From Roseibium aestuarii (GTDB lineage Bacteria > Pseudomonadota > Alphaproteobacteria > Rhizobiales > Stappiaceae): a stretch of DNA of 64,000 nucleotides. Made by a program: the position numbers and the translations under genes. Under the pieces are notes generated by a model. That model was not told where the DNA came from. It saw only the letters and a program-made list of their open reading frames with translations, and searched no databases. Location of the stretch: assembly GCF_008477545.1 (NCBI RefSeq), contig NZ_VORA01000001.1, positions 1,240,001-1,304,000 of the forward strand. Reading direction: 5' to 3'. This document shows positions 55,935 through 64,000 of this stretch, one piece after another; within the stretch, counting starts at the first letter, position 1, and every line of letters begins with the position of its first letter.

Positions 55935-57455
55935 ATGAACATGACAAGAACCACATTGATCCGGACCATCCTCATTGCCATCCTTGTCGGGCTGGCAGCA
56001 CTTGGAACCGGCTATTACTTCCGCTCCACGGACGAGGGAACCGGCGTTGCCGGGTCTGGCCCCGAGGCGACGCCGCCGGCTGAGACCGCAGCCGCCCCCG
56101 CAGAGGCCCCGGCTGCCGCACCTGAACCGGCACCCGCCGCTCAGGCCGAACCCCCGGCCAGCACCGACACAGCTTCCGCGACCGAAGACGAGGCTCCGAC
56201 CTTCGATGCGGTCGGCGTCGAGCCGACCGGCGATGCGGTTCTCGCAGGCCGCGCCAAGCCGGACACGATCGTCGAGCTTCTGGCCAACGGCAAGGTTGTC
56301 GGCACCGGTCAGGCCAACAAGGACGGGGAGTGGACCATCATTCTCGACACCCCGCTCGGGGCTGGCGATTTCGATCTCTCCCTGTCCACCCGATCGGCCG
56401 ACGGTGGGGTTGCAACCCCGTCGAAACAGCGTCTCGCCGTGTCGATTCCGCAAGGTGGCAAGAGCCGCCCGCTGGTGGTGCTGAGCGATCCGGATGCGCC
56501 CTCCACCGTGCTGCAGCTGCCCGAGGATGAGGCCGCCGAGGTCGCCGATGCGGCTCCGGCAGCGTCTGAAGCGCCTGCAGCCCCCGAAACCCCGGCCCCC
56601 GAAACCCCGGCTGCCGACCCGGCCGCGACCCAGGTGGCTGCTGCCGATCCTGCCCCGGCCGCGACTGAAGCGCCCGCCGCACCCGCAGTCTCCGAGGCGC
56701 CCGCTGCTGAAGCCCCGGCAGCCGACACCCCGAAAACCGACACCCCGGCGGCGACCGAAGCGCCCGCCAGCGCGGCCCCTGCGGCCGAGGCTCCCGCAAC
56801 CGAGGCTCCCGCCGCAGAGCCGGCTCCGGCCGCAACGGAGACCGCTGCCCCGGCCGCGCCTGTCGCGGATCAGGCTCCGGCGGAAACGGCCACCCCGCCG
56901 GCCTCCGATCTGACCCTCACCGTCGAGGCGGTGGAAGCGGAGCAGGGCACGGTCTATGTGGCTGGCACCGGCGCGCTGTCCCTCCGGGTTCAGGTCTATG
57001 TGGGCGACGCCCTGCTGGGTGAGGCCCGTCTGGAGACCAGCGAGCGCTGGCTCGTTCAGGGCGCCATGGATCTGGCCGCCGGAGCCGTCGAGGTCCGGGC
57101 CGACATGATCGACCCCAAGACCGGTGCCGTGGTCTCCCGCGCGGCCGTGACCTTCGAGAAGGCCGAGGAAGCCATCATCCTCACCAAGGTTGCCAGCGAG
57201 GGTGAGGCCGCCGCCGGTGAGGCTTCCACCGAAGCGTCGGTCGAGCAGGTGCTGCCCAATGTGATCATCCGCAAGGGCGACAATCTCTGGAACATCGCCC
57301 GCCGGCTCTACGGCGACGGCTTCCGCTACACGACCATCTACCAGGCCAACAAGGGCCAGATCCGCAATCCGGACCTGATCTATCCGGGCCAGGTGTTCCT
57401 GACCCCGGAAGGCGACAACGCCTGGCCGCAGCCGGATGCAGCACCGGCGAACTGA
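55935..57455 (+). CDS. LysM-domain protein with membrane anchor and Ala/Pro-rich linker
   Basis: This 506-residue envelope protein has a membrane anchor at about 9-27 (IRTILIAILVGLAALGTGYY), then an Ala/Pro/Glu-rich stretch with a small beta-sandwich-like segment (about 90-185; AVLAGRAKPDTIVELLANGK, as in Ig-like repeats), and a second long Ala/Pro/Glu linker (about 190-320). A second Ig-like segment follows (about 325-420), and a C-terminal LysM domain (about 440-495) with IIRKGDNLWNIARRLYG and NPDLIYPGQVFLTP. LysM binds peptidoglycan, so the protein probably spans the periplasm to the wall. The ATG at 55935 is one of three close starts (55929, 55935, 55941). Confidence 0.85.
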   Translation: MNMTRTTLIRTILIAILVGLAALGTGYYFRSTDEGTGVAGSGPEATPPAETAAAPAEAPAAAPEPAPAAQAEPPASTDTASATEDEAPTFDAVGVEPTGDAVLAGRAKPDTIVELLANGKVVGTGQANKDGEWTIILDTPLGAGDFDLSLSTRSADGGVATPSKQRLAVSIPQGGKSRPLVVLSDPDAPSTVLQLPEDEAAEVADAAPAASEAPAAPETPAPETPAADPAATQVAAADPAPAATEAPAAPAVSEAPAAEAPAADTPKTDTPAATEAPASAAPAAEAPATEAPAAEPAPAATETAAPAAPVADQAPAETATPPASDLTLTVEAVEAEQGTVYVAGTGALSLRVQVYVGDALLGEARLETSERWLVQGAMDLAAGAVEVRADMIDPKTGAVVSRAAVTFEKAEEAIILTKVASEGEAAAGEASTEASVEQVLPNVIIRKGDNLWNIARRLYGDGFRYTTIYQANKGQIRNPDLIYPGQVFLTPEGDNAWPQPDAAPAN

Positions 57456-57497
57456 CCGGGCTCATCGGTCCGCAAGGGCCGGAATCAGATCCTCAGG

Positions 57498-57531
57498 AAA
57501 CCGCGCCAAGCCTCTGGTTTGGCGCGGTTTT
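57498..57531 (+). terminator. Intrinsic terminator of the LysM gene
   Basis: AAACCGCGCCAA and TTGGCGCGGTTT form a 12-pair stem with a nine-base loop, followed by TC; it may also work in reverse. Confidence 0.8.
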
Positions 57532-57668
57532 CAATTTCGTACTTGAAAAGCTAGATCCATCGCATATTTACGATGAAAGAGGCCGCCGCCGAACTGTGTG
57601 CCGGTTGCGCTTCGAGATCCGTCCCCGGCTCATGCCGGCCCCCGTTCCAGCCCCGCAGTCGAGGTGCG

Positions 57669-58094
57669 ATGTCAGCCCCTTCGGACCTTCCCGCCAAAGT
57701 TCTCGTGATGGAGAGCGGTTCAGGCTCATGCGCCGCGCCTGAAGCCTGCTGCGGACCGGCGAAGGGCAGCTCCGGCCGGTTCGAGGACGCGGACGAGCGG
57801 CTTGCCGCCGTCTTCCGGGCGCTGGCCCATCCGGCACGTCTCGCGATCCTGCGCCAGCTTGCCGACCATCCCGCCAGCTGCTGCGGCGATGTGGTCAAGG
57901 CCTCGCCATTTGCCCAGTCGACCGTGTCCCAGCATCTTCAGGCCCTCAAGGAGGCCGGTCTTGTGACCTGTGTCATCAAGGGGCGCTGCTGCCACTACTC
58001 GGTGGATCCGGACGGTCTGCGCCTCGCCGATGGCCTTGCCCGGTCCTTCTTCGATGTGCTGACCCCGTCCGCAGATCCCGCTCTTCAGGGCTGA
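57669..58094 (+). CDS. Cys-rich ArsR/SmtB-family regulator
   Basis: This 141-residue winged-helix regulator has LAAVFRALAHPARLAILRQL then the recognition helix in FAQSTVSQHLQALKEAGLV (81-99). It is rich in cysteine: Cys21, 27 and 28 in the N-terminal extension, Cys71 and 72 just before the recognition helix, and Cys101, 107 and 108 in the wing. Cys pairs before the recognition helix are the sensing site of arsenic- and cadmium-type ArsR proteins. The ATG at 57669 has GAGG eight bases upstream. It precedes an Atm1-type exporter by 125 bases, and may regulate it. Inducer is unknown. Confidence 0.85.
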   Translation: MSAPSDLPAKVLVMESGSGSCAAPEACCGPAKGSSGRFEDADERLAAVFRALAHPARLAILRQLADHPASCCGDVVKASPFAQSTVSQHLQALKEAGLVTCVIKGRCCHYSVDPDGLRLADGLARSFFDVLTPSADPALQG

Positions 58095-58112
58095 CCCGCC
58101 CGACCCGATCGC

Positions 58113-58146
58113 CAGGGCCCTTCGTCGTGCGACGCGCGAAGGGCCG
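58113..58146. repeat. Hairpin between the ArsR gene and the ABC exporter
   Basis: GGCCCTTCG pairs with CGAAGGGCC around a smaller GTC-GTGC-GAC dyad. It lies between the ArsR stop and the exporter start with no T-run, so it may be an operator or mRNA structure. Confidence 0.5.
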
Positions 58147-58219
58147 TCACAGAAGGGCCTGAAGGCCCCGCCGCCGCACCACATGAAGGCCCGCCAGCCG
58201 GGCCGCGAGGAGTATCCCC

Positions 58220-60172
58220 TTGGCTCAACCTGCCAGCACCGACCAATCCGGAGCCCCGTCTGCCGCCCCAAAGGGGGCTGCCAGCGGCAAGACCACGGGT
58301 CGCATTTCGGCCGATGAGGGTTCGACCCTCACCACCCTGATCAACCTGCGTCCCTATATCTGGCCGTCCGACCGACCCGATCTGAAGGCGCGGGTGGTCT
58401 GGGCGCTTCTGGTGCTTGTCGTCGCCAAGGTGGTGACGGTGCTTTCGCCCTATTTCTTCGCCTGGGCCTCCGACGCGCTGACCGGCGAGGCGGGGTATCT
58501 GCCCGCCTGGCTGGTGGCGCCCATGGCGCTGGTTCTGGCCTATAACGCGGCCCGCGTGCTGGCGGTGGCCTTCAACCAGCTGCGCGATGCGCTCTTTGCC
58601 CAGGTCGGGCAGCATGCGGTGCGCCAGCTCGCCCAGATCACCTTCCGCCACCTGCATGAACTCTCGCTGCGCTTCCACCTGCAGCGCCGCACCGGCGGCC
58701 TGTCGCGGGTCATCGAGCGCGGGGTGAAGGGCATCGAGGCGATCGTCCGCTTCACCATCCTGAATGGCATTCCTACAATCCTGGAATTCGCCATCATGGC
58801 CGGGGTCATCTGGTGGCAGTTCGGCTTCGAATATCTGGCCATCGTCGCCGTCATGATCGTGGCCTACGTCTGGTACACCATCAAGGCGTCCAACTGGCGC
58901 ATCGGCATCCGCCGCGAGATGAATGCCTCGGACACGGATGCCAACTCCAAGGCCATCGACAGCCTTCTCAACTTCGAGACCGTGAAGTATTTCGGCAACG
59001 AGCGCATGGAAGCCGCGCGCTTCGATGCCTCCATGGCCACCTACGAGAGGGCCGCGACCCGGGTCTGGACGTCGCTCGCCTGGCTGAACTTCGGCCAGTC
59101 CTTCATCCTCGGCATAGGCACGGCCGCCTGCATGATCCTGTCGGCGCTGGCGGTCCAGCGCGGCGAGCAGACCATCGGCGACTTCGTGCTGATCAATGCG
59201 CTGCTGATGCAGATCGCCATTCCGCTCAATTTCATCGGCTTCATCTACCGGGAAATCCGCCAGGGTCTGGCCGATATCGAGGAAATGTTCGCGCTGCTGC
59301 GCGTGCCGGCGGAAATCACCGACAAGCCGGATGCGGCCGCCCTTCAGGTGCAGGACGCCGCCATCCGCTTCGAGAACGTGACCTTCCACTATGACGAGAG
59401 CCGCCCGATCCTGAAGGGCGTGGATTTCGAGGTGCCGGCCGGCAAGACGGTTGCCATCGTCGGCCCGTCGGGTGCGGGCAAGTCCACCATCTCGCGTCTG
59501 CTTTTCCGCTTCTATGACGTGACCGGCGGCCGGGTGACCATCGACGGGCAGGACGTGCGCGATGTGACCCAGGCCTCCCTGCGTGAGGCGATCGGCATGG
59601 TGCCGCAGGACACGGTGCTCTTCAACGAGAGCATCGCCTACAACATCCGATACGGCCGGGTGAACGCCACCGATGCGGAAATCCGCGAAGCTGCCCGCAT
59701 GGCCCAGATCCACGACTTTATCGAGACCTTGCCGGAAGGCTTTGCGACGGAAGTTGGTGAGCGCGGCCTCAAGCTGTCGGGCGGCGAGAAGCAGCGGGTG
59801 GCCATTGCCCGTACCATCCTCAAGGCGCCGCCGGTGCTCATCCTCGACGAGGCCACCTCGGCACTGGACACCCACACCGAGCGGGAAATCCAGTCCGCCC
59901 TCGACCACGTTTCCCAGAACCGTACGACCCTTGTCATCGCCCACCGCCTGTCGACCGTGGTCAATGCGCACCAGATCATCGTGCTGGAAGGCGGGCGCAT
60001 CGCCGAGCGCGGCACCCATTCGGAGCTTCTGGAAGCCAACGGTCTTTATGCCTCCATGTGGGCCCGCCAGCGCGAGGCCGACGAGGCGGAGGAACGGCTG
60101 CGGGCCGTCCGCGCGGCGGATGCGCAAGGCATCGTGGTGCGCGGCCCCTCGGCCGACTACCTTCCCGGCTGA
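58220..60172 (+). CDS. Atm1/HMT1-type ABC exporter, fused permease and ATPase
   Basis: This 650-residue half-transporter has six membrane helices (about 60-330) and an ABC domain with Walker A GPSGAGKS (415-422), signature LSGGEKQR near 519 and Walker B LILDEATSALD near 540. Family marks are NFETVKYFGNE (Atm1 helix 5 region) and NSKAIDSLLNFE. Bacterial Atm1 proteins export glutathione-linked sulfur or metal species. The TTG start is chosen because GAGGAG lies seven bases upstream and no ATG fits. It follows a Cys-rich ArsR gene. A 40-residue disordered N-terminus precedes the first helix. Confidence 0.9.
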   Translation: MAQPASTDQSGAPSAAPKGAASGKTTGRISADEGSTLTTLINLRPYIWPSDRPDLKARVVWALLVLVVAKVVTVLSPYFFAWASDALTGEAGYLPAWLVAPMALVLAYNAARVLAVAFNQLRDALFAQVGQHAVRQLAQITFRHLHELSLRFHLQRRTGGLSRVIERGVKGIEAIVRFTILNGIPTILEFAIMAGVIWWQFGFEYLAIVAVMIVAYVWYTIKASNWRIGIRREMNASDTDANSKAIDSLLNFETVKYFGNERMEAARFDASMATYERAATRVWTSLAWLNFGQSFILGIGTAACMILSALAVQRGEQTIGDFVLINALLMQIAIPLNFIGFIYREIRQGLADIEEMFALLRVPAEITDKPDAAALQVQDAAIRFENVTFHYDESRPILKGVDFEVPAGKTVAIVGPSGAGKSTISRLLFRFYDVTGGRVTIDGQDVRDVTQASLREAIGMVPQDTVLFNESIAYNIRYGRVNATDAEIREAARMAQIHDFIETLPEGFATEVGERGLKLSGGEKQRVAIARTILKAPPVLILDEATSALDTHTEREIQSALDHVSQNRTTLVIAHRLSTVVNAHQIIVLEGGRIAERGTHSELLEANGLYASMWARQREADEAEERLRAVRAADAQGIVVRGPSADYLPG

Positions 60173-60179
60173 TCCGGCG

Positions 60180-60210
60180 ATCTCCCCGCTTGCGCGCAAG
60201 TTGGGGAGAT
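60180..60210 (+). terminator. Hairpin after the ABC exporter gene
   Basis: ATCTCCCC pairs with GGGGAGAT around the palindrome CTTGCGCGCAAG. The T-run is poor and delayed (CCTGCGCTTTTCC), so termination is possible but unsure. Confidence 0.45.
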
Positions 60211-60355
60211 CCTGCGCTTTTCCGGTTCAACTGGTGAAGAAAAGCCTTTAGAACCCCTTAGATATGCAAATTCTTCCGGTGGACGCGCCTGCGCGCCCGC
60301 CGGCTTTGTCGTTCGCCCCTCCGCTCCGGAGGCCAACCCGCAAGGACCCGCGCCC

Positions 60356-61060
60356 ATGTCGCTCGTCGATTCCATCACCAAGGCCTTCGTGCCGATCCAT
60401 CGCGAAGGCTGGCCCTTCATCGCGATTTCCGTCGTGGCCACGGTGGTTGTGGGCTGGTTCGTCGATCCGCTCTTCTGGATCGGCCTGATCTTCACCGGCT
60501 GGGTCTGCTACTTCTTCCGCGATCCCCAACGCGTCACGCCCGTGGGCGATGGCCTGGTGATCTCGCCCGCCGATGGCACCGTGTCCCACGTGGGCGAGGT
60601 GATCCCGCCGGTGGAACTGGAGCTGGGCAGCGCGCCGATGATGCGCGTCTCCATCTTCATGAATGTCTTCAACTGCCACGTGAACCGCGCGCCGCTGGGC
60701 GGCCGGGTGATCCGGGTCGCCTATCGTGCCGGCAAGTTCCTCAATGCCGAGCTGGACAAGGCCTCCGAAGACAACGAGCGCAACGGTCTGGTCATCGAGC
60801 ATGGCGACACCCGCATCGGCGTGGTGCAGATCGCCGGCCTCGTGGCGCGCCGCATCGTCTGCTTCGTGCGCGAGGGCGAGAGCCTGGGCACGGGCGAACG
60901 CTTCGGCCTGATCCGCTTCGGCTCGCGCCTTGATGTCTATGTGCCGTCCGGCAACGTGGCCAAGGTCCATGTGGGCCAGACCATGATCGCGGGCGAAACC
61001 GTTCTCTTCGATCTTCTCGAGCCGGATGCCCGTCCGCGTCCCGTGACCCGCATCAGCTGA
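60356..61060 (+). CDS. psd: Phosphatidylserine decarboxylase (short, Psd-like)
   Basis: This 234-residue pyruvoyl enzyme turns phosphatidylserine into phosphatidylethanolamine. Gly189-Ser190 in RFGSR is the self-cleavage site that makes the pyruvoyl group, PADGTV is at about 71-76, and [11 protein letters not shown] lies near 102-112. One or two membrane helices occur at about 20-50 ([19 protein letters not shown]). The length and RFGS site match the rhizobial type. It precedes the synthase gene by ten bases and the two act one after the other, so they form one operon. Confidence 0.93.
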   Translation: MSLVDSITKAFVPIHREGWPFIAISVVATVVVGWFVDPLFWIGLIFTGWVCYFFRDPQRVTPVGDGLVISPADGTVSHVGEVIPPVELELGSAPMMRVSIFMNVFNCHVNRAPLGGRVIRVAYRAGKFLNAELDKASEDNERNGLVIEHGDTRIGVVQIAGLVARRIVCFVREGESLGTGERFGLIRFGSRLDVYVPSGNVAKVHVGQTMIAGETVLFDLLEPDARPRPVTRIS

Positions 61061-61070
61061 GGACACCCCC

Positions 61071-61991
61071 GTGAGCGATCCGCAGGAAACGACGCCGACC
61101 GGCCCCGCCGCGTCGCAGGCAGGCCACCGGGAAACGGCGCAGGAGGGTGTTGCGGACCGCGCGCCGCGCTTCCGTCGCGTGCCCCTGCGGATGATCCTGC
61201 CCAACATGGTGACCCTGCTGGCCCTGTGCTCCGGCCTCACCGCCGTGCGCATGGCCTTCGAGGGGCGCTGGGAATTTGCCGTCGGGGCGGTGCTTGTGGC
61301 AGCCGTTCTCGACGCGCTGGACGGGCGGGTCGCGCGGCTTCTCAAGGGCACTTCCCGCTTCGGCGCGGAACTGGATTCGCTTGCCGATTTCGTCAATTTC
61401 GGCGTGACCCCCGCGCTCATGATGTATCTCTGGATCCTGCACGAGGCGGGCTCCTTCGGCTGGATCGCGGCCCTTCTCTTTGCCATTTCCGCAGCCCTGC
61501 GTCTGGCCCGCTTCAACGTGGCGCTGGACGATCCCAACAAGCCGGCCTGGGCCGCGAAGTTCTTCACCGGGGTTCCGGCGCCCGCTGGCGCCCTCCTGGT
61601 ACTTATGCCGATCTACTGGGAGTTCCTGGGCTTTCTGCCGCACTGGCCGGAATTCGCACCGGGTGTCGCCTTCTACACCCTCGCCATCGGCTTCCTGATG
61701 ATCTCGCGCCTGCCGACCTTCTCGGGCAAGCAGGTGGGCAACCGCATCCGCCGCGACTTCGTGCTGCCGCTCTTCGCGCTGGCCGTGCTGATCGTCGGCC
61801 TGACCGTCAGCTATCCCTTCCGCATGCTGGCGGTGGGCACGCTGGCCTATCTGGTGGCGATTCCCTTCGCCTATCGCTCCCATCGCAAGCACGTGCTGGC
61901 AGATGCCGCCTTCGGCTTCGACGATGACGGCGACTGCGAGGACACGGATCTGGACCACCTGGGCGACCGGGACAAGCACGACGCCGGCTGA
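61071..61991 (+). CDS. pssA: CDP-diacylglycerol-serine O-phosphatidyltransferase
   Basis: This 306-residue membrane enzyme makes phosphatidylserine from CDP-diacylglycerol and serine. The CDP-alcohol phosphotransferase motif is complete: Asp81, Asp84-Gly85, Ala88-Arg89, Gly98, Asp102 and Asp106. About eight membrane helices follow, and the C-terminal 30 residues are acidic (DDDGDCEDTD). The GTG start is ten bases after psd. A terminator follows. Together with Psd it supplies phosphatidylethanolamine. Confidence 0.93.
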   Translation: MSDPQETTPTGPAASQAGHRETAQEGVADRAPRFRRVPLRMILPNMVTLLALCSGLTAVRMAFEGRWEFAVGAVLVAAVLDALDGRVARLLKGTSRFGAELDSLADFVNFGVTPALMMYLWILHEAGSFGWIAALLFAISAALRLARFNVALDDPNKPAWAAKFFTGVPAPAGALLVLMPIYWEFLGFLPHWPEFAPGVAFYTLAIGFLMISRLPTFSGKQVGNRIRRDFVLPLFALAVLIVGLTVSYPFRMLAVGTLAYLVAIPFAYRSHRKHVLADAAFGFDDDGDCEDTDLDHLGDRDKHDAG

Positions 61992-62017
61992 GCCCGAAGC
62001 GAGCACACTCAGACATG

Positions 62018-62047
62018 AAAAACGCCGGGGCTTGCCCCGGCTTTTTT
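62018..62047 (+). terminator. Intrinsic terminator of psd-pssA
   Basis: GCCGGGG / CCCCGGC with a CTTG loop is followed by TTTTTT, 26 bases after the pssA stop. Confidence 0.92.
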
Positions 62048-62202
62048 GTGCCGGTCCCTGAGGCTTTTTCACAAAGAGGCTTTCGCGTTTGGCAAACGCA
62101 ACGGCATGGATTGCGGGATCGAGCCCGGCAAGGACGCCGGAGAGGTTGTCGACCCTCCGAAAGGCTGTCCCCCTCTGGCACTGGCCCTCCACCGTCCGCC
62201 AC

Positions 62203-62304
62203 CGTGTCATCCCGGACGAGGCGGACGCCGAAGATCCGGGATCGGTGAGCCCGAGGCCTCTCTGTGGCTCACCGATCCCGGCTCAAGGCCGGGATGACGA
62301 TGGA
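62203..62304. repeat. GTCATCCCGG-type REP-like inverted pair
   Basis: The left arm (62203-62250) with GTCATCCCGGACGAG and GATCCGGGATCGGTGAGC is matched in reverse by 62264-62304 (GGCTCACCGATCCCGG then CCGGGATGACG), making a large dyad. Confidence 0.75.
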
Positions 62305-62352
62305 GGGGTTCGGGCGCACATTGAGGGCGGTAGCAGGGATCGCGGGCCCCGC

Positions 62353-62470
62353 GCTCCGCGCCGTCTCGGCCCTGAGCCGGGACCAAACTTGCTTACGAAT
62401 ATCCATCTGCGCGTTGGCGCGAGGTCCCGGATCTCCGCTTGCGCTGCGTCCGGGACCGCGGAGAGGTCGG
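62353..62470. repeat. Dispersed intergenic repeat, copy B
   Basis: This 118-base unit matches copy A at 33283-33401 in the same orientation, with about ten differences by eye. It keeps both hairpins of the element. Confidence 0.8.
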
Positions 62471-62611
62471 AGTGGAAGAGTCCTGTTGCTCTCCATCGTC
62501 ATCAACTCTGTTTTTTTGAAGTCGTCTCTGATCCCGGCGTTGAAGAGGGTACGGGGCGCCATGGTCGGCTTGTGGCTCACGTCATGACTCCCTCTCATGG
62601 CACGGCGGCCT

Positions 62612-62760
62612 TTACCTCTCCCGGGACCGGGAGAGGTCGACGCGACGCGTCGGGTGAGGGTCGACAAGGGCGTCGGGCTTGTCGCAGAGCATAGGGGAGG
62701 ATGGCCTCAACCCTCACCCGGACTTTTCAGTCCGACCTCTCCCAGGCTTGGGAGAGGTAA
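62612..62760. repeat. ACCTCTCCC-type REP-like inverted pair
   Basis: The left arm (62612-62660) contains TTACCTCTCCCGGG and ends GGGTGAGGG; the right arm (62711-62760) is its reverse (CCCTCACCCG then GGGAGAGGTAA). Their layout is like the inverted pair at 50.1-50.3 kb though the sequence differs. Confidence 0.75.
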
Positions 62761-62806
62761 CTTGCGCCTCTTGTTAGGCGAGACAGTGCACCAGACGATT
62801 TTTCTT

Positions 62807-62940
62807 CGTCATCCCGGACGAGGGCAAGGCCCGAAGATCCGGGATCGGTGAGCCACCGGGAGTGCCGGGGCCTGCCTGAACAGCGCGGCACGGGCTGATC
62901 GGTCCCGGTTCGCGCTTCCGCTTGACCGGGATGACGACGG
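62807..62940. repeat. Further GTCATCCCGG-type REP-like units
   Basis: 62807-62856 repeats the left arm at 62203 (GTCATCCCGGACGAG, GATCCGGGATCGGTGAGCC), and 62896-62940 has a reversed, more diverged unit (GGTCCCGG, CCGGGATGACG). Confidence 0.7.
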
Positions 62941-63137
62941 TGAGGGAGCGCTTGAGCGAAATGACGGCCGCCCGGAAGTGCCCAGTCTGACAGGAGCAAG
63001 GGGCGGGAACGGTGCGCGCTGCGCCACTCGATGGCCATGCTCGGGCCTGTCCCGAGCATCCAGTCTGCCGGACCGTTGGGCTTTCAGATGAACCCCCGCC
63101 CTTGTCATCCCCGATTGAGTCGGTGTCCGCAGATCGG

Positions 63138-63172
63138 GAAAAAAAACGCCGGAGCATGGCCCCGGCGTTTTC
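63138..63172 (-). terminator. Intrinsic terminator of the RND pump gene
   Basis: AAACGCCGG / CCGGCGTTT with a nine-base loop is followed on the minus strand by a run of eight T, 37 bases after the stop. Confidence 0.9.
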
Positions 63173-63207
63173 GTTTCAGATCATGGATCGGTCGACCCGG
63201 GCCCCGC

Positions 63208-64000
63208 CTATTCGGCCGCTCCCGGGAAGCCGGCATTGCCGAGCTTTTCCGGGCTGCGGGGCTGCATCGGCACCACCCGCTCGTTGCCGCTTGTGTCCGG
63301 CGCGGCGGCACTGCTTGCCGGGGGCGTGCCGCCACGGCGGAACAACCGGCGCAGGAACGGGGCCCAGACGCTCGGCAGGGCGATCATCACCGGGATCATG
63401 ATCAGCGTCAGCAGGGTGGAGAAGGCGAGGCCGGAGATCACCGCCGTCGACAGCTGCACCCACCAGAAGCCGGTGATGCCGCCCATGGCGATCTTCTGGT
63501 TGATGAAGTCCAGATTGATCTGGGTGGCCATCGGCACCAGACCGGCGATCGTGGTGATGGTCGTCAGCATGATCGGCCGGATGCGCTGCGCCGAGGTCTT
63601 CAGGATCGCGTCCAGCGGCTCCAGCCCGTCTTCCCGGAACCGGTTGTAGGTGTCGAGCAGCACGATGGCGTTGTTCACCACGATGCCGGCCAGAGCCACC
63701 ACCCCCGTTCCCGTCATGATGATGGAGAACTTCTGCCCCGTGATCAGCATGCCGAGCAGCACCCCCATCACCGACATCACCACCGTCGAGAGGGTGAGGA
63801 AGGTCTGGTAGAAGGAGTTGAACTGGGTCAGCAGGATCAGGAACATGAGCAGCAGCGAGCCGATCATGGCCTTCATCAGGAACTCGCCCGATTCCTTCTG
63901 GTCCTCGTCCGAGCCGCGGAACTTCAGGTAGACATTGTCCGGGAAGGTCTCTCCGTCGATCCAGGTCTGGATCTCGCCGACCTTCTCGGGGATGGTCGCG
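63208..64000 (-). CDS. RND-family efflux transporter, C-terminal part
   Basis: This is the last 263 residues of a resistance-nodulation-division pump (AcrB-like, HAE1 type); the frame is open at the right window edge, so the ATG near 63876 is internal. GSLLLMFLILLTQFNSFYQTFLTL, GVVALAGIVVNNAIVLLD and GLEPLDAILKTSAQRIRPIMLTT are the C-terminal membrane-half motifs of the family, and the last four helices are present. The tail after about residue 218 of the shown part is polar and rich in Pro, Gly and Ser. It pumps substrates out with the proton gradient; which ones is unknown. The membrane-fusion partner must lie outside the window. Confidence 0.92.
   Translation of the reverse strand, partial: ATIPEKVGEIQTWIDGETFPDNVYLKFRGSDEDQKESGEFLMKAMIGSLLLMFLILLTQFNSFYQTFLTLSTVVMSVMGVLLGMLITGQKFSIIMTGTGVVALAGIVVNNAIVLLDTYNRFREDGLEPLDAILKTSAQRIRPIMLTTITTIAGLVPMATQINLDFINQKIAMGGITGFWWVQLSTAVISGLAFSTLLTLIMIPVMIALPSVWAPFLRRLFRRGGTPPASSAAAPDTSGNERVVPMQPRSPEKLGNAGFPGAAE

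Larger units (their letters stand above)
61992..63207. other. Repeat-rich non-coding region between pssA and an RND pump gene
   Basis: These 1216 bases lie between two convergent genes and hold no credible gene. They contain the pssA terminator, at least three classes of REP-like units (dispersed 118-base repeat, GTCATCCCGG type, ACCTCTCCC type), a hairpin unit near 62108-62145 related to one near 33230, and the RND gene terminator at the right end. Frames that run through are broken by repeat ends and have no ribosome-binding sites. Confidence 0.7.

Noticed and set aside
62101..63110. Frames in the repeat cluster as small genes
   Set aside because: They consist of repeat units and hairpins, have no ribosome-binding sites and repeat-like amino acid runs.

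Overview
The window is a 64 kb stretch of a high-G+C chromosome from an alphaproteobacterium, most likely of the Hyphomicrobiales (Rhizobiales). The reasons are an rkp-type capsule lipid region (PKS, oxoamine synthase, SDR, KpsS), VPLPA-type sorting tails, a DUF2865 protein, the order rpiA - DUF2059 gene - gor, a short Psd next to PssA, and REP-like hairpins of the kind common in that order. The genus is not determined. No phage, insertion sequence, CRISPR array or rRNA was seen; one tRNA-Val(CAC) is present. Many long open frames antisense to real genes come from G+C-rich codon use and were left out.

Layout. 1-13.6 kb is a capsule/lipid-anchor locus. It holds the end of an outer-membrane polysaccharide export protein, two overlapping KpsS-type Kdo transferases and an SDR on the plus strand. 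These converge on a 2623-residue reducing type I PKS and an alpha-oxoamine synthase on the minus strand. The PKS has no thioesterase, so the oxoamine synthase is the likely chain-release enzyme and the SDR the likely ketone reductase. Together they would make a sphingoid-like amino lipid, presumably the capsule anchor. 14-16.7 kb carries a YcaQ/AlkZ-type DNA glycosylase and a ferredoxin-NADP reductase.

16.9-24.2 kb is a second glycan locus. A five-gene plus-strand operon (SAF-less NeuB-like synthase, methyltransferase, SpsF-like cytidylyltransferase, class IV aminotransferase, SDR) faces a minus-strand pair (polysaccharide pyruvyl transferase, TPR-glycosyltransferase-like protein). It looks like a pathway for an unusual CMP-activated acidic or amino sugar and its decoration. 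24.4-27.5 kb has a phosphoglycolate phosphatase and two VPLPA-CTERM surface proteins flanking the tRNA.

27.9-38.6 kb is a signalling and redox segment: a soluble MCP with a PilZ domain, rpiA, a DUF2059 protein, gor, two membrane GGDEF proteins flanking a gamma-glutamylcyclotransferase, and a VIT1/CCC1 transporter. 38.8-54.8 kb is mostly housekeeping: class II DAHP synthase, a receiver protein, nadE, gltX, a DUF2865 protein, a degenerate metallo-beta-lactamase-fold protein, a CreA-family protein, cysS, a DUF559 protein, a GFA protein, a prolyl aminopeptidase, cimA and rarD.

55-64 kb has a LOG protein, a LysM protein with a long Ala/Pro-rich linker, a Cys-rich ArsR regulator ahead of an Atm1-type ABC exporter, the psd-pssA phospholipid pair, a 1.2 kb repeat-rich non-coding stretch, and the C-terminal end of an RND efflux pump. 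c-di-GMP-related genes (PilZ, two GGDEF) and surface-polysaccharide genes share the window, which suits a capsulated, surface-associated lifestyle; that link is inference.
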